Shown here piece after piece: positions 47,944 to 57,011 of a DNA stretch of 64,000 nt (positions are counted from its first letter, which is position 1; the number at the start of each line of letters is the position of its first letter). This stretch comes from Zoogloea sp041917255 (GTDB taxonomy: Bacteria > Pseudomonadota > Gammaproteobacteria > Burkholderiales > Rhodocyclaceae). The stretch covers positions 62,001 through 126,000 of the forward strand of contig JAYRYA010000009.1 in the NCBI GenBank assembly GCA_041917255.1, written 5' to 3'. The translations under genes and the position numbers were made by a program. The notes beneath the pieces are model-generated. The model was not told where the DNA came from and ran no database searches. It saw only the letters and a program-made list of their open reading frames with translations.

Positions 47944-48645
47944 ATGATTCCCTGGCTCAGCGAACAACCTGACTTCCCCCCTACATCGCGCGCCCTCCGC
48001 AATCCCAATGGCTTACTTGCGGCGGGAGGCGCACTGACCCCAGACTGGTTGCTCACGGCCTACCGCCGCGGCATCTTCCCGTGGTTCAACAACGGCGAGC
48101 CCATCCTCTGGTGGAGCCCCGATCCACGGATGGTGGTCTTTCCCGACCAGATCCGCATCACCCGATCCCTGCGGAAGACACTCCGCAATGCGCACTACGA
48201 AGTGCGTCTCGACAGCGACTTCCCCGCTGTCATCCGCGCCTGCGCCGAGACCCGCGAAACCACCGGAACCTGGATCACCCAATCAATCCAGGACGCCTAC
48301 ATCCAGATGCACGAACTCGGCTACGCGCATTCAGTCGAAACCTGGGTCGATGGCGAGCTCGTGGGCGGCCTTTACGGCATGTCGGTCGGGCGCGCCTTCT
48401 ACGGCGAATCAATGTTCAGCCTCCGTACCGACGCCTCGAAGATCGCCTTCGCACACCTCGCGCGCTTCCTTGAGCAACATGATTTTCGCGTGCTAGATTG
48501 TCAGATGACGACCCGTCACCTGGCCTCACTGGGCGGTCAGGAGATTCCCCGCGAAGATTTCGTGAAGCTGCTCGATCCCCTTACCGGTGAGGGCCCGCCG
48601 CCCGCCCGCTGGCCACTGGATGGAGCACAGGCACCCTGGACCTGA
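47944..48645 (+). CDS. aat: Leucyl/phenylalanyl-tRNA--protein transferase
   Basis: Adds Leu or Phe to the N-terminal Arg or Lys of proteins, creating N-degrons for ClpS/ClpAP (233 residues). The sequence has the typical FPPTSRALRNPNGLLAAGG start, YRRGIFPWFNNGEPILWWSP (about 39-58), HELGYAHSVETW, GLYGMSVGRAFYGESMFS and CQMTTRHLASLGG. It is complete at standard length. The next gene, 6 bases downstream, is the second N-degron transferase bpt, so the two are likely co-expressed. Confidence 0.97.
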   Translation: MIPWLSEQPDFPPTSRALRNPNGLLAAGGALTPDWLLTAYRRGIFPWFNNGEPILWWSPDPRMVVFPDQIRITRSLRKTLRNAHYEVRLDSDFPAVIRACAETRETTGTWITQSIQDAYIQMHELGYAHSVETWVDGELVGGLYGMSVGRAFYGESMFSLRTDASKIAFAHLARFLEQHDFRVLDCQMTTRHLASLGGQEIPREDFVKLLDPLTGEGPPPARWPLDGAQAPWT

Positions 48646-48651
48646 CGTGCG

Positions 48652-49392
48652 ATGCTCAAGGACTACCCCTATTCCCTGCTGCAGTTCTACGCCACTGCGC
48701 CCTACGCCTGCTCATACCTGTCCGACCGCCAGGCTCGCTCCCAGGTCGCCACCCCCAGCCATCTGATCGACACGCCGCTCTACAGCGAGCTCGTGCGCAG
48801 CGGATTTCGCCGTAGCGGCATCTTTACCTACCGCCCGTACTGTGACGCCTGCAGATCATGCGTACCGGTACGCATTCCAGTAGCCGAATACCAGCCCAAC
48901 CGCAGCCAGCGCCGAGCCTGGTCGGCCCATGCCCACCTGCTCCCCCGCGAGTTGCCGCTGGAATTCACCGAGGAACACTACGCCCTCTACCAGCGCTACC
49001 AGGCCAGCCGTCACGCGGGCGGCGGAATGGACCAGGACAACCGCGAGCAATACACCCACTTCCTGCTCCAGAGCCACGTGGACAGCCGCCTCATCGAGTT
49101 CCGTGAAGAAGGCATCCTGCGCATGGTGAGCGTCATCGATTGCCTCACCGATGGTCTGTCGAGCGTTTACACCTACTACGATCCCGCCATCACCACCGGC
49201 AGCCTCGGGACCTTCGGCGTACTGTGGCAGATCGAAGTCTGCCGCGAGCTCGGGCTGCCCTACCTCTACCTCGGCTACTGGATCCGCGACAGCCGCAAGA
49301 TGGCCTACAAGGCGCGCTTCCGGCCGCTCCAGGGGCGCGTCGGCGGTCAGTGGCGCACCCTCACCGACGCCGACTTCACCCGCCTCGACTGA
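48652..49392 (+). CDS. bpt: Aspartate/glutamate leucyltransferase (ATE1-like, Bpt)
   Basis: A 246-residue bacterial homologue of arginyltransferase that adds Leu to N-terminal Asp or Glu. Conserved parts are YACSYLSDRQARSQVATP, the Cys-rich TYRPYCDACRSCVPVRIPV (about 61-79), LPLEFTEEHYALYQRYQ and LYLGYWIRDSRKMAYKARF near the C-terminus. Proteobacteria commonly encode it beside aat, as here. Together the two widen the set of N-terminal residues converted to degradation signals. The clpS and clpA genes are not in this window. Confidence 0.96.
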   Translation: MLKDYPYSLLQFYATAPYACSYLSDRQARSQVATPSHLIDTPLYSELVRSGFRRSGIFTYRPYCDACRSCVPVRIPVAEYQPNRSQRRAWSAHAHLLPRELPLEFTEEHYALYQRYQASRHAGGGMDQDNREQYTHFLLQSHVDSRLIEFREEGILRMVSVIDCLTDGLSSVYTYYDPAITTGSLGTFGVLWQIEVCRELGLPYLYLGYWIRDSRKMAYKARFRPLQGRVGGQWRTLTDADFTRLD

Positions 49393-49404
49393 CCCCACGC
49401 CGAC

Positions 49405-49878
49405 ATGACCCTCACCAACCAGGCCCTCTGGGCCGCCGCGCTCGCATGCGCGACGATCAGCGCCAGCGCCACCCCCAACCTCGACGACTTCTCGAACGCC
49501 GCGCACCGGGATTGGCTGACCCTATCCGGCGTCTCCCACCACTTCCAGCCCGACCGTCGCGACTGGCGTGAGGTAAACCCTGGCGTCGGCATGGAACGCG
49601 AATTCACCGGCACACCCTGGGTGGCCTCAGCCGGCTATTTCCGCAACAGCTACGACAGCAACACCGTCTACCTCGGCGGGCGGTGGATGCCGCTCGAAGC
49701 CGGCCCCTTCCGTTTTGGCGTCTTCGGCCTGCTTGCCAGCGGCTACCCGTCGCCGATCCTCGTGCTGCCCGCCGCATCGGCCCAGATCGGTCGCGTCGGC
49801 GCAAACCTGGTCGCCCTGCCTAATCTCCCCGGCTATAGCGGTTACGTCGGGCTACAGGTGCGTATCGCCGTGGATTGA
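49405..49878 (+). CDS. Hypothetical secreted protein, probable small beta-barrel
   Basis: A 157-residue protein with a signal peptide (LWAAALACATISASA, cleavage before residue 23). The mature part shows alternating hydrophobic/aromatic strands (WVASAGYFRNSYDSNTVYLG, PFRFGVFGLLASGY, GYVGLQVRIAVD at the C-terminus), suggesting an outer-membrane or periplasmic barrel of the kind that closes small barrel enzymes. A His pair and charged cluster (GVSHHFQPDRRDWREVNPG) sit early. I do not recognise a named family with certainty. It starts 12 bases after bpt, on the same strand. Confidence 0.7.
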   Translation: MTLTNQALWAAALACATISASATPNLDDFSNAAHRDWLTLSGVSHHFQPDRRDWREVNPGVGMEREFTGTPWVASAGYFRNSYDSNTVYLGGRWMPLEAGPFRFGVFGLLASGYPSPILVLPAASAQIGRVGANLVALPNLPGYSGYVGLQVRIAVD

Positions 49879-49919
49879 TTGAAGAAACAAGACTTTTCCG
49901 CACTGCGGTAGAATGGCGG

Positions 49920-50933
49920 ATGCTCTACGAAATCGCCCGCCCGGTGCTGTTTTCCCTCGATCCGGAAACCGCCCACGAAACCACGCTTGCCGGCCTCAAC
50001 CTCGCCGGACGACTCCTTCCTGCCGCCCGCCCGCTCCCGGCCAATCCGGTTGAAGTCATGGGCCTGCAGTTCCCCAACCGCATCGGCCTTGCTGCCGGCC
50101 TCGACAAGAACGGCGAAGCCATCGACGGCCTCGCCCGCTTGGGCTTCGGCTTCATCGAGATCGGCACGATCACACCTCGCGCCCAGCCCGGCAATCCCAA
50201 ACCGCGAATGTTCCGGCTACCCGAGGTCAAAGGCGTCATCAACCGCATGGGTTTCAACAACCACGGAATCGACGCGCTGATCGGCAACGTCCAGCAGATG
50301 AAATTCCGCGGCATTCTGGGCATCAACATCGGCAAGAACGCCGACACCCCTATCGAGCGCGCCGCCGACGACTACCTGATCTGCCTCGACAAGGCCTATC
50401 CGCTGGCGAGCTACATCACCGTCAACATCTCGTCACCCAACACAAAGAACCTGCGCCAGCTGCAAGGCGAATCCGAACTCGACGCCCTCCTCGGCCAACT
50501 CAAGGCACGGCAGGCCCAGCTCGCCGACAATCACGGCCGCTACGTGCCGATCACCCTCAAGATCGCCCCCGATCTTGACGACGCCCAGATCACCAACATC
50601 GCCGACGCCCTCCGCCGTCACCGCATTGATGCAGTGATCGCCACCAACACCACGCTGGCCCGCGACAAGGTACAGGGCATCAAGTATGGCGACCAGCAGG
50701 GCGGGCTCTCCGGCGCACCTCTTTTCGAGGCATCCACCGCGGTCGTCGCCGCGCTGGCCAAGGCCCTCCAGAACGAACTGCCGATCATCGCGGCGGGCGG
50801 GGTGCTCAACGGCAGGCAGGCCCGCGCCAAACTCGAAGCAGGTGCCAGGCTGGTCCAGCTCTACAGCGGCCTCGTGTATCGCGGCCCGGCGCTCGTCCGC
50901 GAATCCGTCGCCGAGACCCGCGATTTCGCCTGA
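49920..50933 (+). CDS. pyrD: Dihydroorotate dehydrogenase (quinone), class 2
   Basis: Membrane-associated flavoenzyme of 337 residues that oxidises dihydroorotate using quinone, the fourth pyrimidine step. ATG 49920 gives the usual N-terminal amphipathic start (MLYEIARPVLFSLDPETAHE). Conserved blocks are NRIGLAAGLDKNGEAIDGL, GFIEIGTITPRAQPGNPKPR, NRMGFNNHGID, YITVNISSPNTKNLR with the catalytic Ser (about 176), and GGLSGAPLFEAST. The pyrB partner gene cluster lies 29 kb to the left. The upstream in-frame extension is not conserved. Confidence 0.97.
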   Translation: MLYEIARPVLFSLDPETAHETTLAGLNLAGRLLPAARPLPANPVEVMGLQFPNRIGLAAGLDKNGEAIDGLARLGFGFIEIGTITPRAQPGNPKPRMFRLPEVKGVINRMGFNNHGIDALIGNVQQMKFRGILGINIGKNADTPIERAADDYLICLDKAYPLASYITVNISSPNTKNLRQLQGESELDALLGQLKARQAQLADNHGRYVPITLKIAPDLDDAQITNIADALRRHRIDAVIATNTTLARDKVQGIKYGDQQGGLSGAPLFEASTAVVAALAKALQNELPIIAAGGVLNGRQARAKLEAGARLVQLYSGLVYRGPALVRESVAETRDFA

Positions 50934-51045
50934 TGCGTCACGCGCCGGCCAAAACCCTACTTCCGGCGGGCTTGAGTCCCCGCCGGCCGGCGCGGGATAA
51001 TCCCACCTTCGCCCTGCCCTTCGGATTTTTCCGCTCACGGCAACC

Positions 51046-51630
51046 ATGACAAGCTATCTCTTCGTGATCCTCGGCGCCGTTCTGGTGAACAACGTCGTGC
51101 TGGTCCGCATCCTCGGTCTCTGCCCCTTCATGGGCGTCTCGAAGAAACTCGAGACCGCCGTCGGCATGGGCGCGGCGACCACCTTCGTGCTTACCCTCGG
51201 CTGCGGCACCAGCTACCTCGTAGACCACTACGTGCTGATGCCTGCCGGCGTCGAATACCTGCGCACCCTGGCCTTCATCGTCATCATCGCCGCCATCGTG
51301 CAGGTGACCGAGCTGGTCATCCAGAAGAGCAGCCCCACGCTGCACCAGGTGCTGGGCATCTACCTGCCGCTCATCACCACCAACTGCGCGGTGCTGGGCG
51401 TTCCGCTCCTCAACGTCGCCTTGCACCACGACCTGCTCGAATCCCTGCTGTTCGGCTTTGGCAGTTCGGTCGGCTTTTCCCTCGCCCTCGTGCTTTTTGC
51501 CGGCATCCGCGAACGTCTCGACGGCGCCGACGTGCCCACCCCGTTCAAGGGCACGGCCATCGCGATGGTTACCGCCGGCCTCATGAGCCTGGCCTTCATG
51601 GGCTTTGCCGGCCTCGACAAATACCACTGA
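51046..51630 (+). CDS. rnfA: Rnf/Rsx complex membrane subunit A
   Basis: A 194-residue six-helix integral membrane subunit of the Rnf complex, which couples electron flow between ferredoxin and NAD to ion movement; the E. coli version (Rsx) keeps SoxR reduced. It starts SYLFVILGAVLVNNVVLVRI with the highly conserved LGLCPFMGVSKK (about 24-35) and ITTNCAVLGVPLL. RnfA and RnfE are homologous and embedded in opposite orientations. It is the first gene of rnfABCDGE-nth. The 112-base region before it separates it from pyrD. Confidence 0.97.
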   Translation: MTSYLFVILGAVLVNNVVLVRILGLCPFMGVSKKLETAVGMGAATTFVLTLGCGTSYLVDHYVLMPAGVEYLRTLAFIVIIAAIVQVTELVIQKSSPTLHQVLGIYLPLITTNCAVLGVPLLNVALHHDLLESLLFGFGSSVGFSLALVLFAGIRERLDGADVPTPFKGTAIAMVTAGLMSLAFMGFAGLDKYH

Positions 51631-51634
51631 CACC

Positions 51635-52186
51635 ATGCTCACCGCGCTTTTCGTCATGACTGGCATCGCCCTTGTCCTTGGGGCGCTGCTCGGCTTTGCG
51701 TCGATCCAGTTCAAGGTCGAAGGCGACCCGCTGGTCGACAAGATCGACGCCATCCTCCCGCAAACCCAGTGTGGCCAGTGCGGCTTCCCGGGCTGCCGGC
51801 CCTATGCCACGGCCATCGCCGGGGGCGAGGCCGAGATCAACCAGTGCCCGCCTGGCGGCGAGGAAGGCATCCGCAAGCTCGCCGATCTCCTGGGGCGCGA
51901 GTTCAAGCCGCTCTCCGAAGAGCACGGCGTTGAAAAACCCAAGTCGGTGGCCGTCATCGACGAACAAACCTGCATCGGCTGCACCCTGTGCATCCAGGCC
52001 TGCCCGGTGGACGCCATCGTCGGTGCAGCCAAGCAGCTGCACACCATCATCGCGTCCGAATGCACCGGCTGCGAACTGTGCCTCGCCCCCTGCCCGGTAG
52101 ACTGCATCGTGATGGAACCCATCGCCGAAACCGTCGACACCTGGAAGTGGCGTTATCCGATCATCGAGATCAAGGCGGCCGCCTGA
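51635..52186 (+). CDS. rnfB: Rnf/Rsx complex iron-sulfur subunit B
   Basis: A 183-residue membrane-anchored ferredoxin-like subunit. I start at ATG 51635, 4 bases after rnfA; the longer frame overlaps rnfA. An N-terminal helix (LTALFVMTGIALVLGALLGF) is followed by the four-Cys cluster motif TQCGQCGFPGCRPYA with a later Cys in INQCPPGG. Two 4Fe-4S ferredoxin motifs follow (CIGCTLCIQACPVD and CTGCELCLAPCPVD). It accepts electrons from ferredoxin. All cluster ligands are intact. Confidence 0.97.
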   Translation: MLTALFVMTGIALVLGALLGFASIQFKVEGDPLVDKIDAILPQTQCGQCGFPGCRPYATAIAGGEAEINQCPPGGEEGIRKLADLLGREFKPLSEEHGVEKPKSVAVIDEQTCIGCTLCIQACPVDAIVGAAKQLHTIIASECTGCELCLAPCPVDCIVMEPIAETVDTWKWRYPIIEIKAAA

Positions 52187-52227
52187 CATGAACCACACCG
52201 CACGCGCCTGCCCCGGCGAGGCCTGAC

Positions 52228-53928
52228 ATGCTGCGCAAACTCTTCAAGTTCCACGGCGGCGTGAAGCCGCAGACCAACAAGACCGAATCGACCACCGCGC
52301 CCATCGGGCAGGTGCCGCTCCCTGATCGTCTGGTCATCCCGCTCCACCAGGCTGTGGGCGGCCACCCGCGGCCTCTTGTCGCGCCCGGCGACAAGGTCTT
52401 CAAGGGCCAGCGCATCGGCGGCGCCGATGGCAATCTGTCGTCCGCGGTGCATGCCTCCACCTCCGGCATCGTCCGCGACGTCGTGCCGGCGCTGATGCCC
52501 CACACCTCGGGCCTCGAAGCCCTGTCGGTCGTCATCGAACCCGATGGCGACGACACCTGGGGGCAGCTCGACACCATCAACTTCCGCAGCACACCGCCCG
52601 ACGAGGTGCGCGACTACCTGCGCGATGCCGGCGTGGTCGGTCTCGGCGGCGCCGTGTTCCCCAGCTACGCCAAGCTCAAGCCGGGCAAGGAAGGCCATCT
52701 CGAGACGCTGGTCATCAACGGTGCCGAGTGCGAGCCCTTCATCACCTGCGACGACCTGCTGATGCGCGAGCGCGCCCCCGAGATGCTCAAGGGCATCGTC
52801 GCCATGCGCCACATGCTGCAGGCCAAGGAAGTCCTGATCGGCATCGAGGACAACAAGCCCGAAGCCGTCGCCGCCGTGCAGGCGGCCATTGCCGCCAGCG
52901 GCGAGACCGGCATCGAAGCCGTCGCCATCCCCACCCGCTACCCGGCCGGTGGCGCAAAACAGCTGATTCGCGTGCTCACCGGTATCGAGGTGCCCCACGG
53001 CCGGCGCTCCACCGATTTCGGCGTGCAGTGCTTCAACGTGGGCACCGCGTTCAGCATCTACGAGGCGCTCGAGTTCGGCCGTCCGCTGATCTCTCGCGTC
53101 GTCACCGTCGCCGGCAACGTGGCCAAACCGCGCAACTACGACGTGCTGATCGGCACACCGATGGATCACGTCGTGCGCCTCACCGGCCCCCGCGCCGACA
53201 CCGACCGCTACATCATGGGCGGCCCGATGATGGGTGTGCGCCTGCCGCGCTTCGACGTGCCGGTGGTCAAGGCCACCAACTGCATTCTGGTCGGCAGCCC
53301 GGTCTTGTTCCCCGCGCCCGCGCCCGAGATGCCGTGCATTCGCTGCGGCGAGTGCGCCAAGGCCTGCCCGGCCGATCTGGCACCCTTCGAAATGTACTGG
53401 TTTTCCCGCGCCAAGAACTTCGGCAAGGCGCAGGAATACCACCTCTTCGACTGCATCGAATGCGGCTGCTGCAGCTTCGTCTGCCCGTCCCACATTCCTC
53501 TGGTCGATTACTTCCGCTTCTCCAAGAGCGAGATCTGGGCCCGCGAGCGCGAAAAGGATTCCGCCGATGCTGCCCGCGACCGCTTCGAGTTCAAGAACTT
53601 CCGCCAGGAGCGCGAGAAGCAGGAGAAGGCCGAAAAGCTCGCCGCCAAAGCCGCAGCCACCCGTGAGAAGGTCGCTTCCGAAGGCACTGCCCCGGCCACC
53701 GACGCGGCCGCCGCACCGGCAAAGCCCAAGCCGTCCGTCGATCCTGCCAAGCTTGCACTCATCGAGGCCGCGATGGAAAAAGCACGCCAGCAGAAGGCCC
53801 AGGCCGCGCCCAAGAACACCGAGGTCGCCAACCCCGAGATCCAGGCCGAGATGGCCGCCATTGACGCTCGCCGCGAAGCCGCCGGGGCCGACAAGCCCAC
53901 CAACGTGCCGCCCGCCGCCGGTGCCTGA
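52228..53928 (+). CDS. rnfC: Rnf/Rsx complex subunit C
   Basis: A 566-residue peripheral subunit carrying the NADH/FMN site and two 4Fe-4S clusters. It has an N-terminal HXGXKPQTNK-like start (FHGGVKPQTNK), GLGGAVFPSYAKL (about 138-150), the glycine-rich NAD site GAECEPFITCDDLLM, and the cluster motifs CIRCGECAKACPADLAP and CIECGCCSFVCPSHIPLVD (about 370-430). The C-terminal 120 residues are a Lys/Ala/Glu-rich helical tail that varies in length between species. It lies in the standard rnf order. Confidence 0.96.
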   Translation: MLRKLFKFHGGVKPQTNKTESTTAPIGQVPLPDRLVIPLHQAVGGHPRPLVAPGDKVFKGQRIGGADGNLSSAVHASTSGIVRDVVPALMPHTSGLEALSVVIEPDGDDTWGQLDTINFRSTPPDEVRDYLRDAGVVGLGGAVFPSYAKLKPGKEGHLETLVINGAECEPFITCDDLLMRERAPEMLKGIVAMRHMLQAKEVLIGIEDNKPEAVAAVQAAIAASGETGIEAVAIPTRYPAGGAKQLIRVLTGIEVPHGRRSTDFGVQCFNVGTAFSIYEALEFGRPLISRVVTVAGNVAKPRNYDVLIGTPMDHVVRLTGPRADTDRYIMGGPMMGVRLPRFDVPVVKATNCILVGSPVLFPAPAPEMPCIRCGECAKACPADLAPFEMYWFSRAKNFGKAQEYHLFDCIECGCCSFVCPSHIPLVDYFRFSKSEIWAREREKDSADAARDRFEFKNFRQEREKQEKAEKLAAKAAATREKVASEGTAPATDAAAAPAKPKPSVDPAKLALIEAAMEKARQQKAQAAPKNTEVANPEIQAEMAAIDARREAAGADKPTNVPPAAGA

Positions 53929-53949
53929 GCCCCTTTCGCGCACATTCCG

Positions 53950-54972
53950 ATGATCAACTCCCCCTTCGTCCGCAAATCCGCCAGCGTCCAGCTTGTCATG
54001 CTGAAGGTGCTGCTGGCCCTCGTGCCGGGCATCGCCGCCTATGTCTGGTTCTTCGGCGCCGGCATTCTGGTGCAGCTCGCCATTGCCTCCGCCGCCGCTC
54101 TGGCCGGCGAGGCTGCGATGCTCGCCATCCGCGGCAAGCCCAAAGCGCTGTTCCTCACCGATCTGTCGGCCATCGTCACTGCCTGGCTGATCGCCCTCAC
54201 CTTTCCGCCCATCGTGCCCTGGTGGCTCACCGTCACCGGCACCCTGCTGGCTATCGTGGTGGTCAAGCAGCTTTACGGCGGCCTCGGCCAGAACCCGTTC
54301 AACCCGGCAATGGCAGCCTTCTGCCTGATGATCGTCGCCTACCCGGCGCTGATGTCCCAGTGGCCCGCCGCCGGCCAGCTGGATTTCGGCACCCAGCTCC
54401 AGCTGATCTTCGGCGGCCTGCGCGATGTGGACGCCATCACCGGCGCCACGCCCCTCGACGCCCTGCGCACCGCCCTGCGCGGCGCCACCAACCCCGACTC
54501 CCCCTTCCACGGCCTGCGTGCCAGCCAGCTCCAGGATGGCCCGGCCTTCGGGATGATCGGTGGCAAGGGCGGAGAATGGGTTGCACTCGGCTACCTGGCA
54601 GGCGGCCTGTGGCTGATCCAGCAGCGCATCATCACCTGGCACATCCCCGCGGCCTTCTGCGGTGCGCTCTTCGCCGTCTCCGGCCTGATGTGGGGCCTGC
54701 ACCCCGACGGTTTCGCCTCGCCGCTGTTCCACCTGGCCTCGGGCGGCGCGATGATCGGCGCCTTCTTCATCCTGACCGATCCGGTCTCCGGTGCCACCAC
54801 GCCCAAGGGCAAGCTGATGTTTGCCGCCGGCGCAGCCGTGCTCACCTTCGTGATCCGTGCCTTCGGCGCCTACCCCGATGGCGTCGCCTTCGCCACCTTG
54901 CTGATGAACATCCTCGTGCCGATCATCGACATGAAGACCCAGGCCCCGGTGTTCGGCCACAAGAAAGACTGA
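53950..54972 (+). CDS. rnfD: Rnf/Rsx complex membrane subunit D
   Basis: A 340-residue integral membrane flavoprotein with about ten helices. The N-terminal FVRKSASVQLVMLKVLLALVPG is characteristic. The covalent FMN attachment motif is ITGATPLDALRTA, with the flavin-bearing Thr at residue 167. GGLGQNPFNPAMAAFCLM and the C-terminal YPDGVAFATLLMNILVPIID also match the family. It is followed 1 base later by rnfG. Confidence 0.96.
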   Translation: MINSPFVRKSASVQLVMLKVLLALVPGIAAYVWFFGAGILVQLAIASAAALAGEAAMLAIRGKPKALFLTDLSAIVTAWLIALTFPPIVPWWLTVTGTLLAIVVVKQLYGGLGQNPFNPAMAAFCLMIVAYPALMSQWPAAGQLDFGTQLQLIFGGLRDVDAITGATPLDALRTALRGATNPDSPFHGLRASQLQDGPAFGMIGGKGGEWVALGYLAGGLWLIQQRIITWHIPAAFCGALFAVSGLMWGLHPDGFASPLFHLASGGAMIGAFFILTDPVSGATTPKGKLMFAAGAAVLTFVIRAFGAYPDGVAFATLLMNILVPIIDMKTQAPVFGHKKD

Positions 54973-54973
54973 C

Positions 54974-55639
54974 ATGAGCGAGACCACCGCCCTCCGGCTG
55001 TCCGCCCGCACCGGCACCATCATGGTGGCTTTCACCGTGGTGTTCACCGCCCTGATGGCCTTCACCTATGGCGCCACCAAGACCCAGATCGACGCCGCCG
55101 CGGCCAACGAGAAGATGAAGCTCATCTCCGAAGTCCTGCCCGCCGGCAATTTTGACAACGTGCTGCTCGACGACTTCGTGGCCCTTGGCCCCACGCCTGC
55201 CCTGGGCCTCGACGACGGCGGCCGCATCTACCGCGCCCGCAAGGGTGGCCAGCCTGCCGGGCTGCTCATCGAAACCATCGCCCCCGACGGCTACAGCGGC
55301 CGCATCGACCTGATCGTCGCCATCCGCGCCGACGGCAGCGTCTCCGGCGTGCGCGCCGTGAGCCATCGGGAAACCCCCGGCCTCGGCGACTACATCGACC
55401 CCAAGAAGGACAAGAACAAGGCGTCCCCCTGGATCGCACAGTTTGCCGACATCAAGGCTGCCGATCTGCCCAACTGCAAGGTGAAGAAGGACGGTGGACA
55501 GATCGCCTACCACACCGGCGCCACGATCAGCGCCCGCGCAGTCACCAACGCGGTGGCCCGCGCCGCCCGCTTTGCCGCCGACAACCACGACCGCCTTTTC
55601 GCTGCCCGGCGTGGCGAGAAGTTTGTCGGCAACCCCTGA
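54974..55639 (+). CDS. rnfG: Rnf/Rsx complex subunit G
   Basis: A 221-residue periplasm-facing flavoprotein anchored by one N-terminal helix (MVAFTVVFTALMAFTYGATK). The second covalent FMN site is the HTGATISARAVTNAV motif, with Thr at residue 184. SHRETPGLGDYID (about 130-142) is the other conserved block. It is full length. The gene starts one base after rnfD ends and is followed by rnfE after 12 bases. Confidence 0.95.
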   Translation: MSETTALRLSARTGTIMVAFTVVFTALMAFTYGATKTQIDAAAANEKMKLISEVLPAGNFDNVLLDDFVALGPTPALGLDDGGRIYRARKGGQPAGLLIETIAPDGYSGRIDLIVAIRADGSVSGVRAVSHRETPGLGDYIDPKKDKNKASPWIAQFADIKAADLPNCKVKKDGGQIAYHTGATISARAVTNAVARAARFAADNHDRLFAARRGEKFVGNP

Positions 55640-55651
55640 CGGAGCCCCGCC

Positions 55652-56332
55652 ATGGACGTCCAAGCCTATAAAGACATCGCCTGGAACGGCATCTGGAAGC
55701 AGAACACCGGTGTCGTCCAGATCCTCGGCCTGTGCCCGATCCTCGCCATCAGCACCAACATCGTCAATGCCGTGAGTCTGGGCCTGGCGACCATCCTGGT
55801 GATGGCCATGTCCAACCTCGTGATCGCGGCCCTGCGCAACTTCATCCCCTACGAAATCCGCATCCCGGTGTTCATCCTGATCATCGCGGCGCTCGTCACG
55901 GTGGTTGACCTGGCCTTCAATGCCTACCTCCACGAGTTATACCTCGTGCTCGGCATCTTCATTCCGCTGATCGTCACCAACTGCATCGTGCTTGCCCGGG
56001 TCGAGGCCTTCGCCGCGAAGAACGAACCCGGTGGCTCGACCGTGGACGGCATCGCGATGGGCATCGGCCTCACCCTCGTGCTGGCCGTGCTGGGCGCCAT
56101 GCGCGAGGTAGTGGGTAGCGGCACCCTGCTGTCTGGCATTGACATGATCTTCCCCGGCATGCAGCCCATCGTCCTGTTCGGCGACGACTACCCGGGCTTC
56201 CTGGTCGCCATCCTGCCGCCGGGCGCGTTCATCGCCCTGGGCTGCCTGATCGCCGGCCGCAACTGGATCGAAGCCCGCAAACAGGCCCGCGCCCACGCTG
56301 CCGCTATCGCGGCCAAAGCTGCCGAGGCCTGA
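55652..56332 (+). CDS. rnfE: Rnf/Rsx complex membrane subunit E
   Basis: A 226-residue six-helix membrane subunit homologous to RnfA. It begins with NGIWKQNTGVVQILGLCPILAIST (about 11-34), the conserved motif facing the membrane iron-sulfur cluster shared with RnfA, and has IFIPLIVTNCIVLARVEAFA (about 107-126). The C-terminal Ala/Lys-rich tail (RKQARAHAAAIAAKAAEA) is species-variable. It completes the rnfABCDGE set; the gene for RnfH is not present here. nth follows after 7 bases. Confidence 0.96.
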   Translation: MDVQAYKDIAWNGIWKQNTGVVQILGLCPILAISTNIVNAVSLGLATILVMAMSNLVIAALRNFIPYEIRIPVFILIIAALVTVVDLAFNAYLHELYLVLGIFIPLIVTNCIVLARVEAFAAKNEPGGSTVDGIAMGIGLTLVLAVLGAMREVVGSGTLLSGIDMIFPGMQPIVLFGDDYPGFLVAILPPGAFIALGCLIAGRNWIEARKQARAHAAAIAAKAAEA

Positions 56333-56339
56333 TCGCGCC

Positions 56340-56975
56340 ATGGCCGACATGCGCCTCGCGGCGGTTGCCGAAGCCTTCCGTCGGCTGCGGGATGCCAACC
56401 CCAATCCGACCACCGAACTCGAATACGCCTCGCCCTTCCAGCTGCTGGTAGCCGTGGTGCTGTCGGCCCAGGCCACCGACAAGGGCGTGAACATCGCCAC
56501 CCGCAAGCTCTTTGCGGCAGCCCCCACGCCCGAGGCGATGGCCGACCTGGGTGAAGAGGGCATCGCCGACTACATCAAGACCATCGGCCTGTTCCGCAAC
56601 AAGGCGAGGAACACCGCGGCGCTGTCCCGCCTGCTGCTCGAGCGCCATGGCGGCGAAGTACCCAACAACCGCGAAGCCCTCGAAGCCCTGCCCGGCGTCG
56701 GCCGCAAGACCGCCAACGTGGTGCTCAACACCATCTTCGGTGAGCCGACAATGGCCGTGGACACCCACATCTTCCGCCTCGCCAACCGCACCGGCCTCGC
56801 TCCTGGCAAGGACGTGCTGGAGGTGGAAAGACGCCTGCTGCGCCGCATCCCCAAGGAATACCTGCGCGACGCCCACCACTGGCTGATCCTCCACGGCCGC
56901 TACGTGTGCGTTGCCCGCACCCCCAAGTGCGGCGAATGCATCATTCGCGATCTCTGCCTTTTCAAGGGAAAGTAG
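56340..56975 (+). CDS. nth: Endonuclease III
   Basis: A 211-residue DNA glycosylase/AP lyase that removes oxidised pyrimidines. The helix-hairpin-helix LPGVGRKTANVVL carries the catalytic Lys (about 120), the catalytic Asp is in AVDTHIFRLANR (about 138), and the C-terminal [4Fe-4S] motif CX6CX2CX5C is intact (CVARTPKCGECIIRDLC). It sits directly behind rnfE exactly as in E. coli, where Rsx/Rnf keeps SoxR reduced; the linkage suggests coordinated handling of oxidative stress. Confidence 0.97.
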   Translation: MADMRLAAVAEAFRRLRDANPNPTTELEYASPFQLLVAVVLSAQATDKGVNIATRKLFAAAPTPEAMADLGEEGIADYIKTIGLFRNKARNTAALSRLLLERHGGEVPNNREALEALPGVGRKTANVVLNTIFGEPTMAVDTHIFRLANRTGLAPGKDVLEVERRLLRRIPKEYLRDAHHWLILHGRYVCVARTPKCGECIIRDLCLFKGK

Positions 56976-57011
56976 GCGTCGGGAAATGGGGAGTGGGCCA
57001 TGATCCACCTT

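Noticed and set aside
52153..55065. Open frame of 970 codons antisense to rnfB-rnfG
   Set aside because: It mirrors strongly biased G/C-ending codons of intact rnf genes; the translation is Gly/Asp/His-rich with no domain, signal or start context.
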